Source: Streptomyces sp. RerS4 (GTDB lineage Bacteria; Actinomycetota; Actinomycetes; Streptomycetales; Streptomycetaceae). Taken from it: DNA of 64,000 bases. The stretch covers positions 6,682,501-6,746,500 of the forward strand of contig NZ_CP097322.1 of assembly GCF_023515955.1 (NCBI RefSeq), written 5' to 3'. Of this stretch, positions 15,923-24,057 are shown in pieces (within the stretch, counting starts at the first letter, position 1; every line of letters starts with the position of its first letter). The translations under genes were made by a program, and so were the position numbers. Below the pieces are notes generated by a model. That model was not told the origin of the DNA, did not search any database, and saw nothing but the letters and a program-made list of their open reading frames with translations.

Positions 15923-16768
15923 CTACCGACGCAGGCGCGCCACTCCGCCCCACTCCACCCAGTCCTTCGGGCGGCGTTCGGGCGGCGGGGGATCGGAATC
16001 CGGCCGCCAGTCGACCACGTCGACCAGCAGGGGCTCCAGGATCTCCAACCCGTCGAAATAGCGCGCCACCTCGTGGGGCTCGCGCACCCGGCCCCAGTTG
16101 CCGTGGGTGCTCACCTCCATCAGCCGGGTCACCTGCTCGCGCACCTCGGCGTCATCACTCACGAGCTGGCAGATCACCATGAAACTGCCGGGCGGCAGCA
16201 GCTCCGCCGTGCGGCGCACGACGGCGGCGGGGGAGCGCTCGTCGTCGGTGTCCGGAATGCAGTGCAGGACCGACACGAACAGGGCCGCCATGGGCTGTTC
16301 CCAGTCCAGGAAACGGTCCGTGGCCCGGCGGATCCGGTCGGTCTCGCGCAGGTCCTCGGAGACGACCAGCGTGGCGGTGTTGTCGTGCAGGGTGGTCTGG
16401 GCGTGGGCGAGGACCATCGGGTCGTTGTCCACGTACGCGACGCGGCAGGCCGGGTCCGCGCGCTGGGCCACCTCGTGGACGTTGTCCTGCGTGGGGAGGC
16501 CGGAGCCGTGGTCGAGGAACTGGCGGATGCCGTAGTCCTCGACGAGCGTGCGCACGACGCGGGTGAGGAAGGCCCGGTTGTTGCGGGCCAGCAGCTGGGT
16601 GCTCGGCGCGATCTCCAGCAGCTTCGCGCAGGCCTCCCGGTCGCTGGCGTAGTTCTCCACGCCGCCCAGGAGCCAGTCGTACATCCTCGCCACGCTCGGG
16701 GTGTGCATGTCGATGAGGGGCTGGGGTGGGAGGTCCTGAGGATCTCGGCCGTCGTGACGTAACTGCAT
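15923..16768 (-). CDS. DUF574-family SAM-dependent methyltransferase
   Basis: A 281-residue protein of the actinobacterial DUF574 (methyltransferase_19-like) family. Recognisable blocks are PSVARMYDWLLGGVENYASD near the N-terminus, FLDHGSGLPTQDNVHEVAQR as the SAM-binding motif I, VAYVDNDPMVLAHAQTTL as the acidic motif II, and LFVSVLHCIPDTDDERSPA. These enzymes are numerous in Streptomyces, often beside XRE/DUF397 pairs as here, and their substrates are not known. The start ATG at 16766-16768 is preceded on the minus strand by GAGGAGG; the longer open frame upstream has no coding signal. Confidence 0.88.
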   Translation of the reverse strand: MQLRHDGRDPQDLPPQPLIDMHTPSVARMYDWLLGGVENYASDREACAKLLEIAPSTQLLARNNRAFLTRVVRTLVEDYGIRQFLDHGSGLPTQDNVHEVAQRADPACRVAYVDNDPMVLAHAQTTLHDNTATLVVSEDLRETDRIRRATDRFLDWEQPMAALFVSVLHCIPDTDDERSPAAVVRRTAELLPPGSFMVICQLVSDDAEVREQVTRLMEVSTHGNWGRVREPHEVARYFDGLEILEPLLVDVVDWRPDSDPPPPERRPKDWVEWGGVARLRR

Positions 16769-16880
16769 GTGCCCTCCTCGGTGCGGTCGGCCCATGCTAG
16801 GGAGCGCACCTGAAACGGGGCAATCAGGTGGAGGCGTTCCGGCCGGCGGATCGGGACGGCCCGCCGGATTCCCGGGATGC

Positions 16881-16928
16881 GGGGGCGTGCGGACGCGGGG
16901 GCTTGCGGATGCGGGGCCTTGCGGATGC
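16881..16928. repeat. Three tandem 16-bp repeats upstream of the YbjQ gene
   Basis: Three abutting units occupy 16881-16896, 16897-16912 and 16913-16928. The first is GGGGGCGTGCGGACGC, the second GGGGGCTTGCGGATGC and the third GGGGCCTTGCGGATGC. They end 32 bases before the YbjQ start and could be protein-binding sites or a slippage-prone array. Confidence 0.85.
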
Positions 16929-16960
16929 GGGCGGGAGCGCCCCGGGCCACAGTGGGCGGC

Positions 16961-17335
16961 ATGGGTATCGAAGACTACGGCGGCGGCCCCAAGGCCCAGC
17001 AGACCGGTGTCCTGGTCGTGACCACGAACGACGTCCCCGGCTACCGGGTCGAGCAGGTCATCGGGGAGGTCTTCGGGCTCACGGTGCGCTCGCGGCACCT
17101 CGGCAGCCAGATCGGAGCAGGCCTGAAGTCCATGATCGGCGGCGAGCTGAAGGGCCTCACGAAGACCCTGGTGGAGACCCGCAACCAGGCGATGGAGCGC
17201 CTCATCGAACAGGCCAAGGCGCGCGGCGCGAACGCCGTGCTGATGACGCGCTTCGACGTCACGGACGCGGCCGACGTCGGGACCGAGGTCTGCGCGTACG
17301 GAACGGCCGTGGTATTGGTCCCCGCCGCCACCTGA
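16961..17335 (+). CDS. YbjQ/UPF0145 family protein
   Basis: A 124-residue cytosolic protein of the YbjQ (UPF0145, DUF74) family, recognised by GVLVVTTNDVPGYRVEQVIG, VFGLTVRSRHLGSQIGAGLK, ETRNQAMERLIEQAKARGAN and the terminal TEVCAYGTAVVLV. Members form pentameric beta-barrel rings and are described as putative heavy-metal-binding proteins, with little functional evidence. The protein starts at ATG 16961. It lies just downstream of a tandem-repeat array and is divergent from the DUF574 methyltransferase, with 192 bases between their starts. Confidence 0.88.
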   Translation: MGIEDYGGGPKAQQTGVLVVTTNDVPGYRVEQVIGEVFGLTVRSRHLGSQIGAGLKSMIGGELKGLTKTLVETRNQAMERLIEQAKARGANAVLMTRFDVTDAADVGTEVCAYGTAVVLVPAAT

Positions 17336-17715
17336 AACCCCTCCGGCGCGGCCTCGCCGTCCCCGATCACACCCTGGTCAGCGTCCGCAGCGACCAGCCG
17401 GGCTTCGCCCTGTCCACCGACCTGATGCACACGGCCACCACCGGCACCGGGGACACCTTCACCCCCGTCACCACCTCCACGCCGGTGGACGCCGCCGCCG
17501 GCACCGTCATGTACGACATGGTCGACACCGGCAGACTGGCCGCGGCGATCGAGTGCAACTCCCTCTACGACACCCCCTCCGGCGGCACCGCCCGCGCGAA
17601 CGGCCGGATCGCCAAACGGGTCACCGACAAGGGCTCCTACCGTCGCGCCGGCCTGTGGAGCGGCGCATGGCGTCGGCATCTGCGGATCGTGATCGACGCG
17701 GCCGGCCGCCCTCAA
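17336..17715 (+). pseudogene. Start-less coding remnant of an unidentified gene
   Basis: One forward frame (codons beginning at 17335, 17338 and so on) has strong G/C third positions and a protein-like composition: HTLVSVRSDQPGFALSTDLM ... GTVMYDMVDTGRLAAAIECN ... RIAKRVTDKGSYRRAGLWSG. It is out of frame with YbjQ, has no start codon or ribosome site at its beginning, and loses coding character after a run of G residues at about 17716-17723. It looks like a truncated or frame-disrupted gene. I cannot name the family. A misassembly at either edge would also explain it. Confidence 0.5.
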
Positions 17716-17729
17716 GGGGGGGGCGGGTG

Positions 17730-18677
17730 TTACGGATGCGTCGGAGCCTCGCCGCCCGCGCCGCGCAGCCCCAGTGCCAGGCCGGCGATCACCACGGCCA
17801 GGCCCAGCCACACCGCCGCCCCGGGTACGCCGCCACCCGTCAGCGCCCCGGCGCCGGCCGCCGCGAGCGGCGCGACCCCGGTCAGCAGCCCCGCCCGGCC
17901 GGAGCCGACGGCGGCGACCGTGCGGTACCAGAGCAGGAACGCCACCGCCGTGACCAGCACCGCGAGGTAGCCGACGGCAGCCCACTGGCCGGCCGACAGC
18001 TCTCCCACGGCCGACGGCCCCTCCACGCACACCGCCAGCCCCGCCAGCATCACCGCCCCCATCCACACCGAGTGCACGGACACCCCCCACGCGCCGTGCC
18101 GGCCCAGCACCGGCAGCGCGAGCAGCGTGAACCCGGCCTCGCAGCCGAGGGCCAGCGCCGCCCACGCCACCCCGGCCGCGTCGGTGCGCCCGGTCCCCTC
18201 GACCAGGACGGCCCCCGCCACCACGACGGGCGCGGCCACCAGCACCCGCCGGTTCGGCGCCCGCCGCTCCAGCAGCGGCCCGACCACCCCGAGCAGGATC
18301 GGTACGGAGGCCACGGCGACGGCGATGACGGCGGGCTCGGCGTGGGCGACGCCCCGTACGACCGCCACGTTGAACAGCACCAGCCCGGTGGCGGCGATCC
18401 CGCCCAGCCACCACCACTCCCGGCCCCGGGGCAGGGACAGCGGTACCCGGGCGGCGCGGGCGAGGCCGACGAGGATCAGGGCGGCGGCCACGTACCGGAC
18501 GGCCTGCGCCGTGAACAGCGGGGCATCGACCAGCGTGCGGGAGACCGTGACGCTGCTGCCGACCAGCGCCATGCCGACGACCCCCGGCGCGAGGGCCCGC
18601 AGGGGCGAGCTACTGCCCGCCGGGGCGGGGGCGTCGGAGGGGACGTCGGAGGGCGCGGCGGATGTGGAAGTGCTCAT
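17730..18677 (-). CDS. EamA/DMT-family transporter
   Basis: A 315-residue drug/metabolite transporter with ten predicted helices in two EamA repeats. Helices include VAAALILVGLARAARVPL, VIAVAVASVPILLGVVGPLL, VWMGAVMLAGLAVCVEG and GLTGGGVP-type loops near AVWLGLAVVIAGLALGLRG. The usual role is export of small metabolites or amino acids. The start ATG at 18675-18677 lies 29 bases from the GTG of a divergent MocR-type regulator, an arrangement in which the regulator normally controls the exporter. The frame stays open far upstream without coding signal. Confidence 0.85.
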   Translation of the reverse strand: MSTSTSAAPSDVPSDAPAPAGSSSPLRALAPGVVGMALVGSSVTVSRTLVDAPLFTAQAVRYVAAALILVGLARAARVPLSLPRGREWWWLGGIAATGLVLFNVAVVRGVAHAEPAVIAVAVASVPILLGVVGPLLERRAPNRRVLVAAPVVVAGAVLVEGTGRTDAAGVAWAALALGCEAGFTLLALPVLGRHGAWGVSVHSVWMGAVMLAGLAVCVEGPSAVGELSAGQWAAVGYLAVLVTAVAFLLWYRTVAAVGSGRAGLLTGVAPLAAAGAGALTGGGVPGAAVWLGLAVVIAGLALGLRGAGGEAPTHP

Positions 18678-18706
18678 ACCGTCCAGGTTGGGGCCACAAT
18701 GGTCCG

Positions 18707-20211
18707 GTGAGCAGGTCCAACAAGGGCGCCGACGAGGGGTCCAAAACCGAGGGCGACCGGCGGCCGCGTACCGCCGGCGGATCCGGCGGATCCGACTTCC
18801 TCCAGCTCGACCCGGGCGAGGCCCCACCCGGCGGACGCACCGAATGGCTGGCCGCCCGCCTGCGCGCCGCCATCGCCGACGGCACCCTCCCGGTCGGCAG
18901 CAGACTGCCCGCCGGCCGGGTGCTCGCCGCCGAACTCGGCGTCTCGCGCGGCCTGGTGACCGAGGCCTACCAACGACTCGCCGAGACGGGCCAGGTCGCC
19001 GGGCGCGGCCGGGCCGGCACGGTCGTCGTCGCCGCCCCGCCGCCCCGCCCGGCCCCCGACCGGCCGCCGAGGCCGAGCGCGGCGGGCTCGTGGACGCCCT
19101 GCGCGCCGTGCCCTGCCGCATCGACCTCTCACCCGGCGTGCCCGACCTCACCGCCTTCCCCCGCACCGCCTGGCTCCAGGCCGAACGCCGCGTGCTGGCC
19201 GCCCTCACCCCCGCCGACTTCGGTTACGGCAACCCGCAGGGGGCGCCCGCCCTCCGGGAGGCGGTGGCCGGCTGGCTCGCCCGCAACCGGGGCATCCGCG
19301 CGGAGCCCGGCGAGGTCGTCGTGGTCGCCGGGGTGGCGCAGGCCCTGTGGCTGCTCGCGCGGGCGCTGCCCGAGCAGGGCGTGCGCCGGGTGGCGGTGGA
19401 GGACCCCGGCTCGCTGGGGGCGCGTCAGCAACTGGAGTACGGCGGACTGGACATCGTAGGGGTGCCGGTGGACGGGGCCGGGCTGGACGTGGCCGCGCTC
19501 CGGGCGAGCGGGGCCCAGGCGGTGCTCCTGACCCCCGCGCACCAGTTCCCGACCGGCGTCGTGCTCGACGGGGAGCGCCGACGCGCACTGCTGGAGTGGG
19601 CCGCGTCCGGAGGCGTGGTCATCGAGGACGACTACGACGCCGAACACCGCTACGACCGCGCTCCCGTCCCCGCGCTGCGCGCGCTGCTGCCCGAGGGCGT
19701 CTGCTACGCCGGCAGCGTCTCCAAGCTGCTCGCCCCCGCCCTGCGGCTCGGCTGGCTGCTGGTCCCCGAGCGACTGCGGGACCGGGTGGTCGCCGCGAAG
19801 CGCTACGCCGACCTCGGCAACCCGGTCCTGGCACAGCTGGTCCTGGCCCGGCTGATGGAGTCCGGGGAACTGGAGCGCCACCTGCGCTTCGTCCGGCGCC
19901 GCCACCGCCGCCGTCGGGACGCGATGCTGCGGGCCGTCGCCGCCGAACTGTCCGGAGCCCGGGTCCACGGCGCGGCGGCCGGCCTGCACCTGATGGTCAC
20001 CTTCGACGGGGCCCCCTTCGCCGACACGGACCTCGCGACGGCCGCCCTCGCCCTCGGGGTGAAGACCCACCCGCTGTCGTGGCACCGCATGCGACCGGGA
20101 CCACCCGGGCTGATCCTGGGGTACGCGGCCGGTCCGACGGGTGAAATCGAGGAGGGCATCGCCCTGTTGGGGCAGGCGATGCGCACCTGCGCGCGGGGAC
20201 AACGGCGTTGA
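18707..20211 (+). pseudogene. MocR/PdxR-type regulator (GntR HTH + aminotransferase fold) with an internal frameshift
   Basis: The N-terminal GntR winged helix (GRTEWLAARLRAAIADGTLP, ELGVSRGLVTEAYQRLAETG) is read from GTG 18707. The fold-type I aminotransferase domain (DLSPGVPDLTAFPRTAWLQA, then IEDDYDAEHRYDRAPVPALR and YAGSVSKLLAPALRLGW with the PLP Lys) lies in the preceding frame. The switch must occur in the C/G-rich linker at about 19040-19090, as if one base were missing. Intact MocR proteins sense PLP or an amine and control a neighbouring gene, here probably the DMT transporter. Either the gene is recently broken or the read has a homopolymer error; the downstream domain shows no further damage. 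Confidence 0.85.
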
Positions 20212-20236
20212 CAACGCCGCGCCAACTGCGTGTAAT
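20203..20236 (+). promoter_or_regulatory. Vegetative (HrdB-like) promoter overlapping a short hairpin
   Basis: TTGACA at 20208-20213 and TGTAAT at 20231-20236 are separated by exactly 17 bases, close to the sigma-70/HrdB consensus. CGGCGTT-GAC-AACGCCG (20203-20219) forms a 7-bp hairpin over the -35 box and could end the MocR transcript. The promoter would give the deazaflavin/hemerythrin gene at 20539 a leader of nearly 300 nt. The 20240-20520 stretch holds no supported gene. Confidence 0.55.
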
Positions 20237-20538
20237 GGGCAGCGGTGTCGCGTGACGCCGGCCAAAGAGCAGTGGGCCGGCCGGTGGTCGGGCGAGCACC
20301 CTTCACTCAGGGAAACCACCATGAGTCCTTGCTCCGCGCCCCGTAGTTGACGCCCGAGCCGGCGATCCGGCTTCCGCGTTCGCTCCTTCGGCACGCTTCT
20401 TCGTCGTGCCCGCGCGTTTCTCGCGTCTTCGTTTCATTCCTCGCCACGTACGCCCGTACGCCGTCGACCGCCCTTTCACGGAAGCCCGTCGGCGTGCCCA
20501 CGGCCGTGCCCGGCCCTGCCCGGAGAGAGACACATCCC

Positions 20539-21456
20539 GTGCCCACGTCCTTCAACCAGTCCGTCATCGACGAGTTCCGCGCCCACCGAGGCAAGGTCGG
20601 CGGCCCCTTCGAAGGGTCCGACCTGCTCCTGCTGACCACCACCGGGGCCAAGTCCGGCGCCCCGACCATCACACCCCTCGGCTACGTCCGCCACCAGGGC
20701 GCCCTGCTGGTCGTCGCCTCCAACCTCGGGGCACCCCGCCACCCCGACTGGTACCACAACCTGCTCGCCCACCCCTTGGTGCGGGTGGAGCTCGGCGAGG
20801 AGGGCTTCGAGGCGCTCGCCGTCCCCACCGAGGGAGCCCAGCGCGAGGAACTCTTCGCCGAGGTGGTACGCGTCGCCCCCGGCTACGCCGACTACCAGGC
20901 GCGGACCACCCGCACCCTGCCCGTCGTACGCCTCGAACCGGCCGAACCGGACGGCTGGGAGCCCCCGGGCGAGGTGCGCGACCTCGCCGGGAAGCTCCTG
21001 GAGACCCACACCTGGCTGCGGGCCCAGTTGCGCCACGTACGCGCCGAGACCGAGGCCCACTTCGCCGCGCGGGCCGCCCACACCGGACCGGGCGAGCCGC
21101 CCGCGCCGGGCCTCGGGATCCAGATCCGCCAGCGGTGCCTGGCCTTCTGCCGGGCGCTGGAGTTCCACCACACGAGCGAGGACGCGCACCTCTTCCCCGG
21201 GATCGCCGTCCACCACCCGCACCTGGCGGGCACCTTCGAACGACTCCGGGCCGAACACGCCACCGTCGCCCGGATCCAGGGTGAACTGGTGGCCCTGCTC
21301 GACGGCCTCGCGATCGCGGAGCCGAGGCGCTTTCGCGCCGAGCTGGAGCGGATGACGACGGAACTGACGGCCCACCTCGACCACGAGGAGCGGACGCTGC
21401 TGCCGCTCCTGGCGGAGGTTCCCTGGCCGCCGGTGGCGCCGCCCCGACGCGCCTGA
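20539..21456 (+). CDS. Deazaflavin-dependent nitroreductase-family domain fused to a hemerythrin domain
   Basis: A 305-residue two-domain protein. Residues about 1-135 match the F420-dependent nitroreductase (Ddn-like) family: SDLLLLTTTGAKSGAPTITP, then LGYVRHQGALLVVASNLGA and HPDWYHNLLAHPLVRVELG. After a short linker, residues about 150-295 are a four-helix hemerythrin-like domain with candidate iron ligands in LLETHTWLRAQL, LEFHHTSEDAHLFPG, RAEHATVARI and HLDHEERTLLP. The fusion suggests a redox enzyme whose deazaflavin chemistry is coupled to a di-iron oxygen or NO sensor. GTG 20539 has GGAGAGAGA 8 bases upstream. Confidence 0.85.
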   Translation: MPTSFNQSVIDEFRAHRGKVGGPFEGSDLLLLTTTGAKSGAPTITPLGYVRHQGALLVVASNLGAPRHPDWYHNLLAHPLVRVELGEEGFEALAVPTEGAQREELFAEVVRVAPGYADYQARTTRTLPVVRLEPAEPDGWEPPGEVRDLAGKLLETHTWLRAQLRHVRAETEAHFAARAAHTGPGEPPAPGLGIQIRQRCLAFCRALEFHHTSEDAHLFPGIAVHHPHLAGTFERLRAEHATVARIQGELVALLDGLAIAEPRRFRAELERMTTELTAHLDHEERTLLPLLAEVPWPPVAPPRRA

Positions 21457-21621
21457 GCGGGGGCGGGGGAGGGGCTTTCACGGACGGGCGGAAAGTTTTT
21501 CGAAATCGGCGGCAACCGATCGGGCACTCGCGCGTCGTGCGGGGGTGAGGGCGGGCAAACCGCGCCCTCGAACCGACAGACCGACAGACCGACAGACCGA
21601 CCCCGACCGTGGAGAACCACC

Positions 21622-22118
21622 GTGAAGAACCTGAAGCGCCTTCCCCTGTCCGCCCACCGGGCGGCCGTCGTCGTCGCGGCCGCCGGGGTGGCCGTCGCGC
21701 TCGGCGGGCCGGCCTTCGCCGCGCAGGGGAACTCCGCCGCGCCCACGCCCCCGCCTCCGCGACGCCGAGCGCCGCGCCCTCCGCCGTCCCGACCACGCCG
21801 GGCGGCAAGCCGAGCGCCGTTCCGAGCACTGTTCCGGGGCCCCGGGTGGCACGGCACAGCCGAGCGCGGTCCCGGCCTCCCGGGCGGTGCCAAGCCCAGC
21901 CCGTCCGTCAGCCGCCCGGCGGGCGGGCGCCCACGGCCGCGCCCTCCGCTGCCCCGTCCGCCGCGCCGTCCGCCGCGCCGTCCGCCGCTCCCGACGGCAG
22001 TGAGCTGGCGCATACTGGCTCTTCCGCCACGACCATCGCCCTGGGTACCGGCGCGGCCGGGCTCATCGCCGTCGGCGCGGGCGCCCTGTACACCGTGCGG
22101 CGCCGCACCAGCAGCTGA
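21622..22118 (+). pseudogene. LAHTG-type sortase substrate with apparent frameshifts
   Basis: The signal peptide (MKNLKRLPLSAHRAAVVVAA, ending GGPAFAAQG) is in one frame from ATG 21622. The C-terminal sorting signal (SELAHTGSSATTIALGTGAA, then hydrophobic GLIAVGAGALYTV and RRRTSS) lies in another. Between them, Ala/Pro/Ser repeats such as TPSAAPSAVPTTPGG and PTAAPSAAPSAAPSAAPS switch frame at least twice. An intact version would be a small Pro-rich protein anchored to peptidoglycan by a class E sortase, which recognises LAxTG. Several indels in one GC-rich repeat tract suggest repeat slippage or sequencing error. The SigE-family sigma gene follows 8 bases downstream. Confidence 0.75.
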
Positions 22119-22126
22119 GGACCTCC

Positions 22127-22795
22127 GTGCTCGACCTCGCACCAGCCGTCGGCCCCCTCGTGCCCGGGTTCTCCCGGGCGTGGCGGGGCCTTCGGTCGTG
22201 GTTCGCACGCCGCGACCGTTCGGCCCCGCCGGCCGGCCCCGGCCCGTACGCGTACACGTACGGTCATGCCTCCGGCCAGGCGGTGGCCGGCACCTTCCCG
22301 GCCGGCGACCCGCCCACCGTCAGTGAGCTGTACCACGCGCACCGGCTCGGCATGGTCCGTCTCGCGGTGCTCCTCGTCGACGACCTGGCCACCGCCGAGG
22401 ACGTGGTGCAGGACGCCTTCACCGCCCTGTACCGCCGGTACGGGGAGCGGATCACGGAGGTGGACAACGCGCTCGGCTACCTGCGCACCGCCGTCGTGAA
22501 CACCTCCCGCTCCGTGCTGCGGCGCCGGCGCACCGCGCGGGCCTGGATCCCGCCGCGCACCGCCGACGTGCCCTCCGCCGAGGCGGCGGTCGTGATCGGC
22601 GAGGCCCACCGCGAGGTGCTGGCCGCGCTGGGCCGGCTGACCCCGCGCCGCCGGCAGGTCCTGGTGCTGCGGTACTGGGCCGACATGAGTGAGGCGGAGA
22701 TCGCCGAGACGCTCGGCATCAGCCGGGGCGCGGTGAAGTCGAACGCCAGCCGCGCCCTGGACGCGCTGGAGAAGATTCTGGAGGGACGGGTATGA
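22127..22795 (+). CDS. SigE-family ECF RNA polymerase sigma factor
   Basis: A 222-residue ECF sigma factor starting at GTG 22127. Region 2 (LYHAHRLGMVRLAVLLVDDL, ATAEDVVQDAFTALYRRYG) binds core polymerase and the -10 element. Region 4 (LGRLTPRRRQVLVLRYWADM, SEAEIAETLGISRGAVKSNA) binds the -35 element. The N-terminal 45 residues are an extra Pro/Gly-rich extension. SigE-family (SigE-like 50-type) factors in Streptomyces are usually encoded with a membrane partner, as here: the next gene overlaps by 4 bases (ATGA), so the two are translationally coupled. Confidence 0.92.
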   Translation: MLDLAPAVGPLVPGFSRAWRGLRSWFARRDRSAPPAGPGPYAYTYGHASGQAVAGTFPAGDPPTVSELYHAHRLGMVRLAVLLVDDLATAEDVVQDAFTALYRRYGERITEVDNALGYLRTAVVNTSRSVLRRRRTARAWIPPRTADVPSAEAAVVIGEAHREVLAALGRLTPRRRQVLVLRYWADMSEAEIAETLGISRGAVKSNASRALDALEKILEGRV

Positions 22796-23349
22796 CCGGA
22801 TCGACGGGTACCCCGCCGGGCGGTGACCGCCCGGTGGAGCGGGTGCTGCGCGAGGCCCTGTCAGCCCGCGCGCAGGAGATCACGGTCCGCGTGTTGCGCC
22901 CCGCGGATCCGCCGGGCCCGCACCTGCGGCGGGTCTCCGTACGGGCGCTGTGGCGGCGCCGCTCGACGTGGGCGCTCGCCGGACTGTCCGGCCTGGCGGC
23001 GGCGGCCCTGGCCGGGTTCCTGTTCCTGGGCCCCGACCGGATCGGTGAGCGGCACGAGCCGCCCGCCGCGCCGCCCGAGCCGACCTCGCCCGCGCCGGCC
23101 CCGAGCCGTTCGGCGCCGAGCCCTTCGTCCGCTACGCCGGAGCCGAGCGTGTCGGCCGTTCCGTCCGCGCCGCCCACCACCCAGGGGGCGTCGCTCGCTC
23201 CGTCACCGCGGAACTCGACCGCCGGCAGCACTCCCACGGCGGTCCCGTCGGCCGCCGGCCCGGGTGCGTTCCCTTCGGCGACGCCGTCGCCGCCCCCCAC
23301 CGGCGCCCCCCGGGCGACGCCCTCCCGCTCGGCGACACCCGGGTCCTGA
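22792..23349 (+). CDS. Single-pass membrane protein coupled to the sigma factor (anti-sigma candidate)
   Basis: A 185-residue protein starting at ATG 22792, which overlaps the sigma-factor stop. Residues 1-60 are cytoplasmic (DRPVERVLREALSARAQEIT, HLRRVSVRALWRRRS). One helix at about 63-85 (WALAGLSGLAAAALAGFLFL) is followed by a long exported Pro/Ser/Thr tail. The topology matches the membrane anti-sigma or accessory proteins that often follow SigE-family genes, but I see no zinc-binding HxxxCxxC motif, so this is not a ZAS-type anti-sigma factor. Its regulatory role is inferred from position and coupling. Confidence 0.75.
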   Translation: MTGSTGTPPGGDRPVERVLREALSARAQEITVRVLRPADPPGPHLRRVSVRALWRRRSTWALAGLSGLAAAALAGFLFLGPDRIGERHEPPAAPPEPTSPAPAPSRSAPSPSSATPEPSVSAVPSAPPTTQGASLAPSPRNSTAGSTPTAVPSAAGPGAFPSATPSPPPTGAPRATPSRSATPGS

Positions 23350-23356
23350 GCCGGCC

Positions 23357-23818
23357 TCAGGCGCCGCCGGGTCGGGTGTTCTCGACCGCCGCGACCAGGG
23401 CGGCGAGTTCGGGGTCGCGGCGGGCCTCGTCCAGCGCCTCGCGCAGGGCCGCGTCATTCGTGGGGCGGGCCTCGGCCAGCAGGGCCAGGCCCGCCTCGCT
23501 CACGTCGGTGTAGATGCCCCGACGGTCCGTGTCGCACAGGTACCGGTTGAGCAGCCCGCGATCCTCCAGCCGTGTCACCAGCCGCGTCGTCGCGCTCTGG
23601 CTCAGCACCACCGAATCCGCGACCTGGTGCATCCGCAGGTGGCCGCCGACGCCGTCGTGCTGCCGGCTGAGCACGTCCAGCAGGGAGTACTCGCGCACGC
23701 TCAGCCCGTGTCCCGCCTGGAGGGCCCGCTCGATGTGGGCCTCGATGCGGCCGTGGAGGAGGGAAAGGGCGCACCAGCCCTGGGCGAGGGCGGTCAGGGC
23801 AGTGTCCGTGGCCGTCAT
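23357..23818 (-). CDS. MarR-family transcriptional regulator
   Basis: A 153-residue winged-helix regulator. The DNA-binding region is LSVREYSLLDVLSRQHDGVG, HQVADSVVLSQSATTRLVTR and the wing DRGLLNRYLCDTDRRGIYTD, with the dimerising helices at both ends. MarR proteins repress a divergent transporter and release DNA on binding a phenolic or drug ligand. That fits here: an MFS exporter is divergent, with 239 bases between starts containing nested repeats and a TTGCA/TGCAA dyad. The start ATG at 23816-23818 has GGAGGAG-like sequence just upstream on its strand. Confidence 0.92.
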   Translation of the reverse strand: MTATDTALTALAQGWCALSLLHGRIEAHIERALQAGHGLSVREYSLLDVLSRQHDGVGGHLRMHQVADSVVLSQSATTRLVTRLEDRGLLNRYLCDTDRRGIYTDVSEAGLALLAEARPTNDAALREALDEARRDPELAALVAAVENTRPGGA

Positions 23819-23840
23819 GGGCTCCTCCGTGTTCCTCGTG

Positions 23841-23958
23841 TGTCTTCGTACGGGTGTCGCGTACGTCGGCGTACGCGTGTCGCGTATCGCTGTCTTCGTA
23901 CCGCCAGGATAGGTCACCGGCGAAATAGTCGGCGCTTGCAAATATCCCGCGTCTGCAA
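23841..23958. promoter_or_regulatory. Nested repeats and dyad in the marR/MFS divergent promoter
   Basis: TGTCTTCGTAC occurs at 23841-23851 and 23891-23901, exactly 50 bases apart. Nested between them, GTGTCGCGTA occurs at 23854-23863 and 23877-23886. Nearer the MFS gene, TTGCA (23936-23940) and TGCAA (23954-23958) form a dyad with a 13-base spacer. These are the candidate MarR-binding elements; which one is used cannot be read from sequence. Confidence 0.5.
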
Positions 23959-24057
23959 TTAATGTGGACGCAGGCAATCCGCTGGCGCCGCGAGCGCCTC
24001 GTTTGTCCCTCCCCCTCCCTCCCCGCCCCCTCGCACCCCTTGAAGGGCACTTCCGTC

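Noticed and set aside
18707..20211. Programmed ribosomal frameshift in the MocR gene
   Set aside because: No slippery heptamer followed by a structured stimulator stands out in the linker; a simple indel or read error is more economical.
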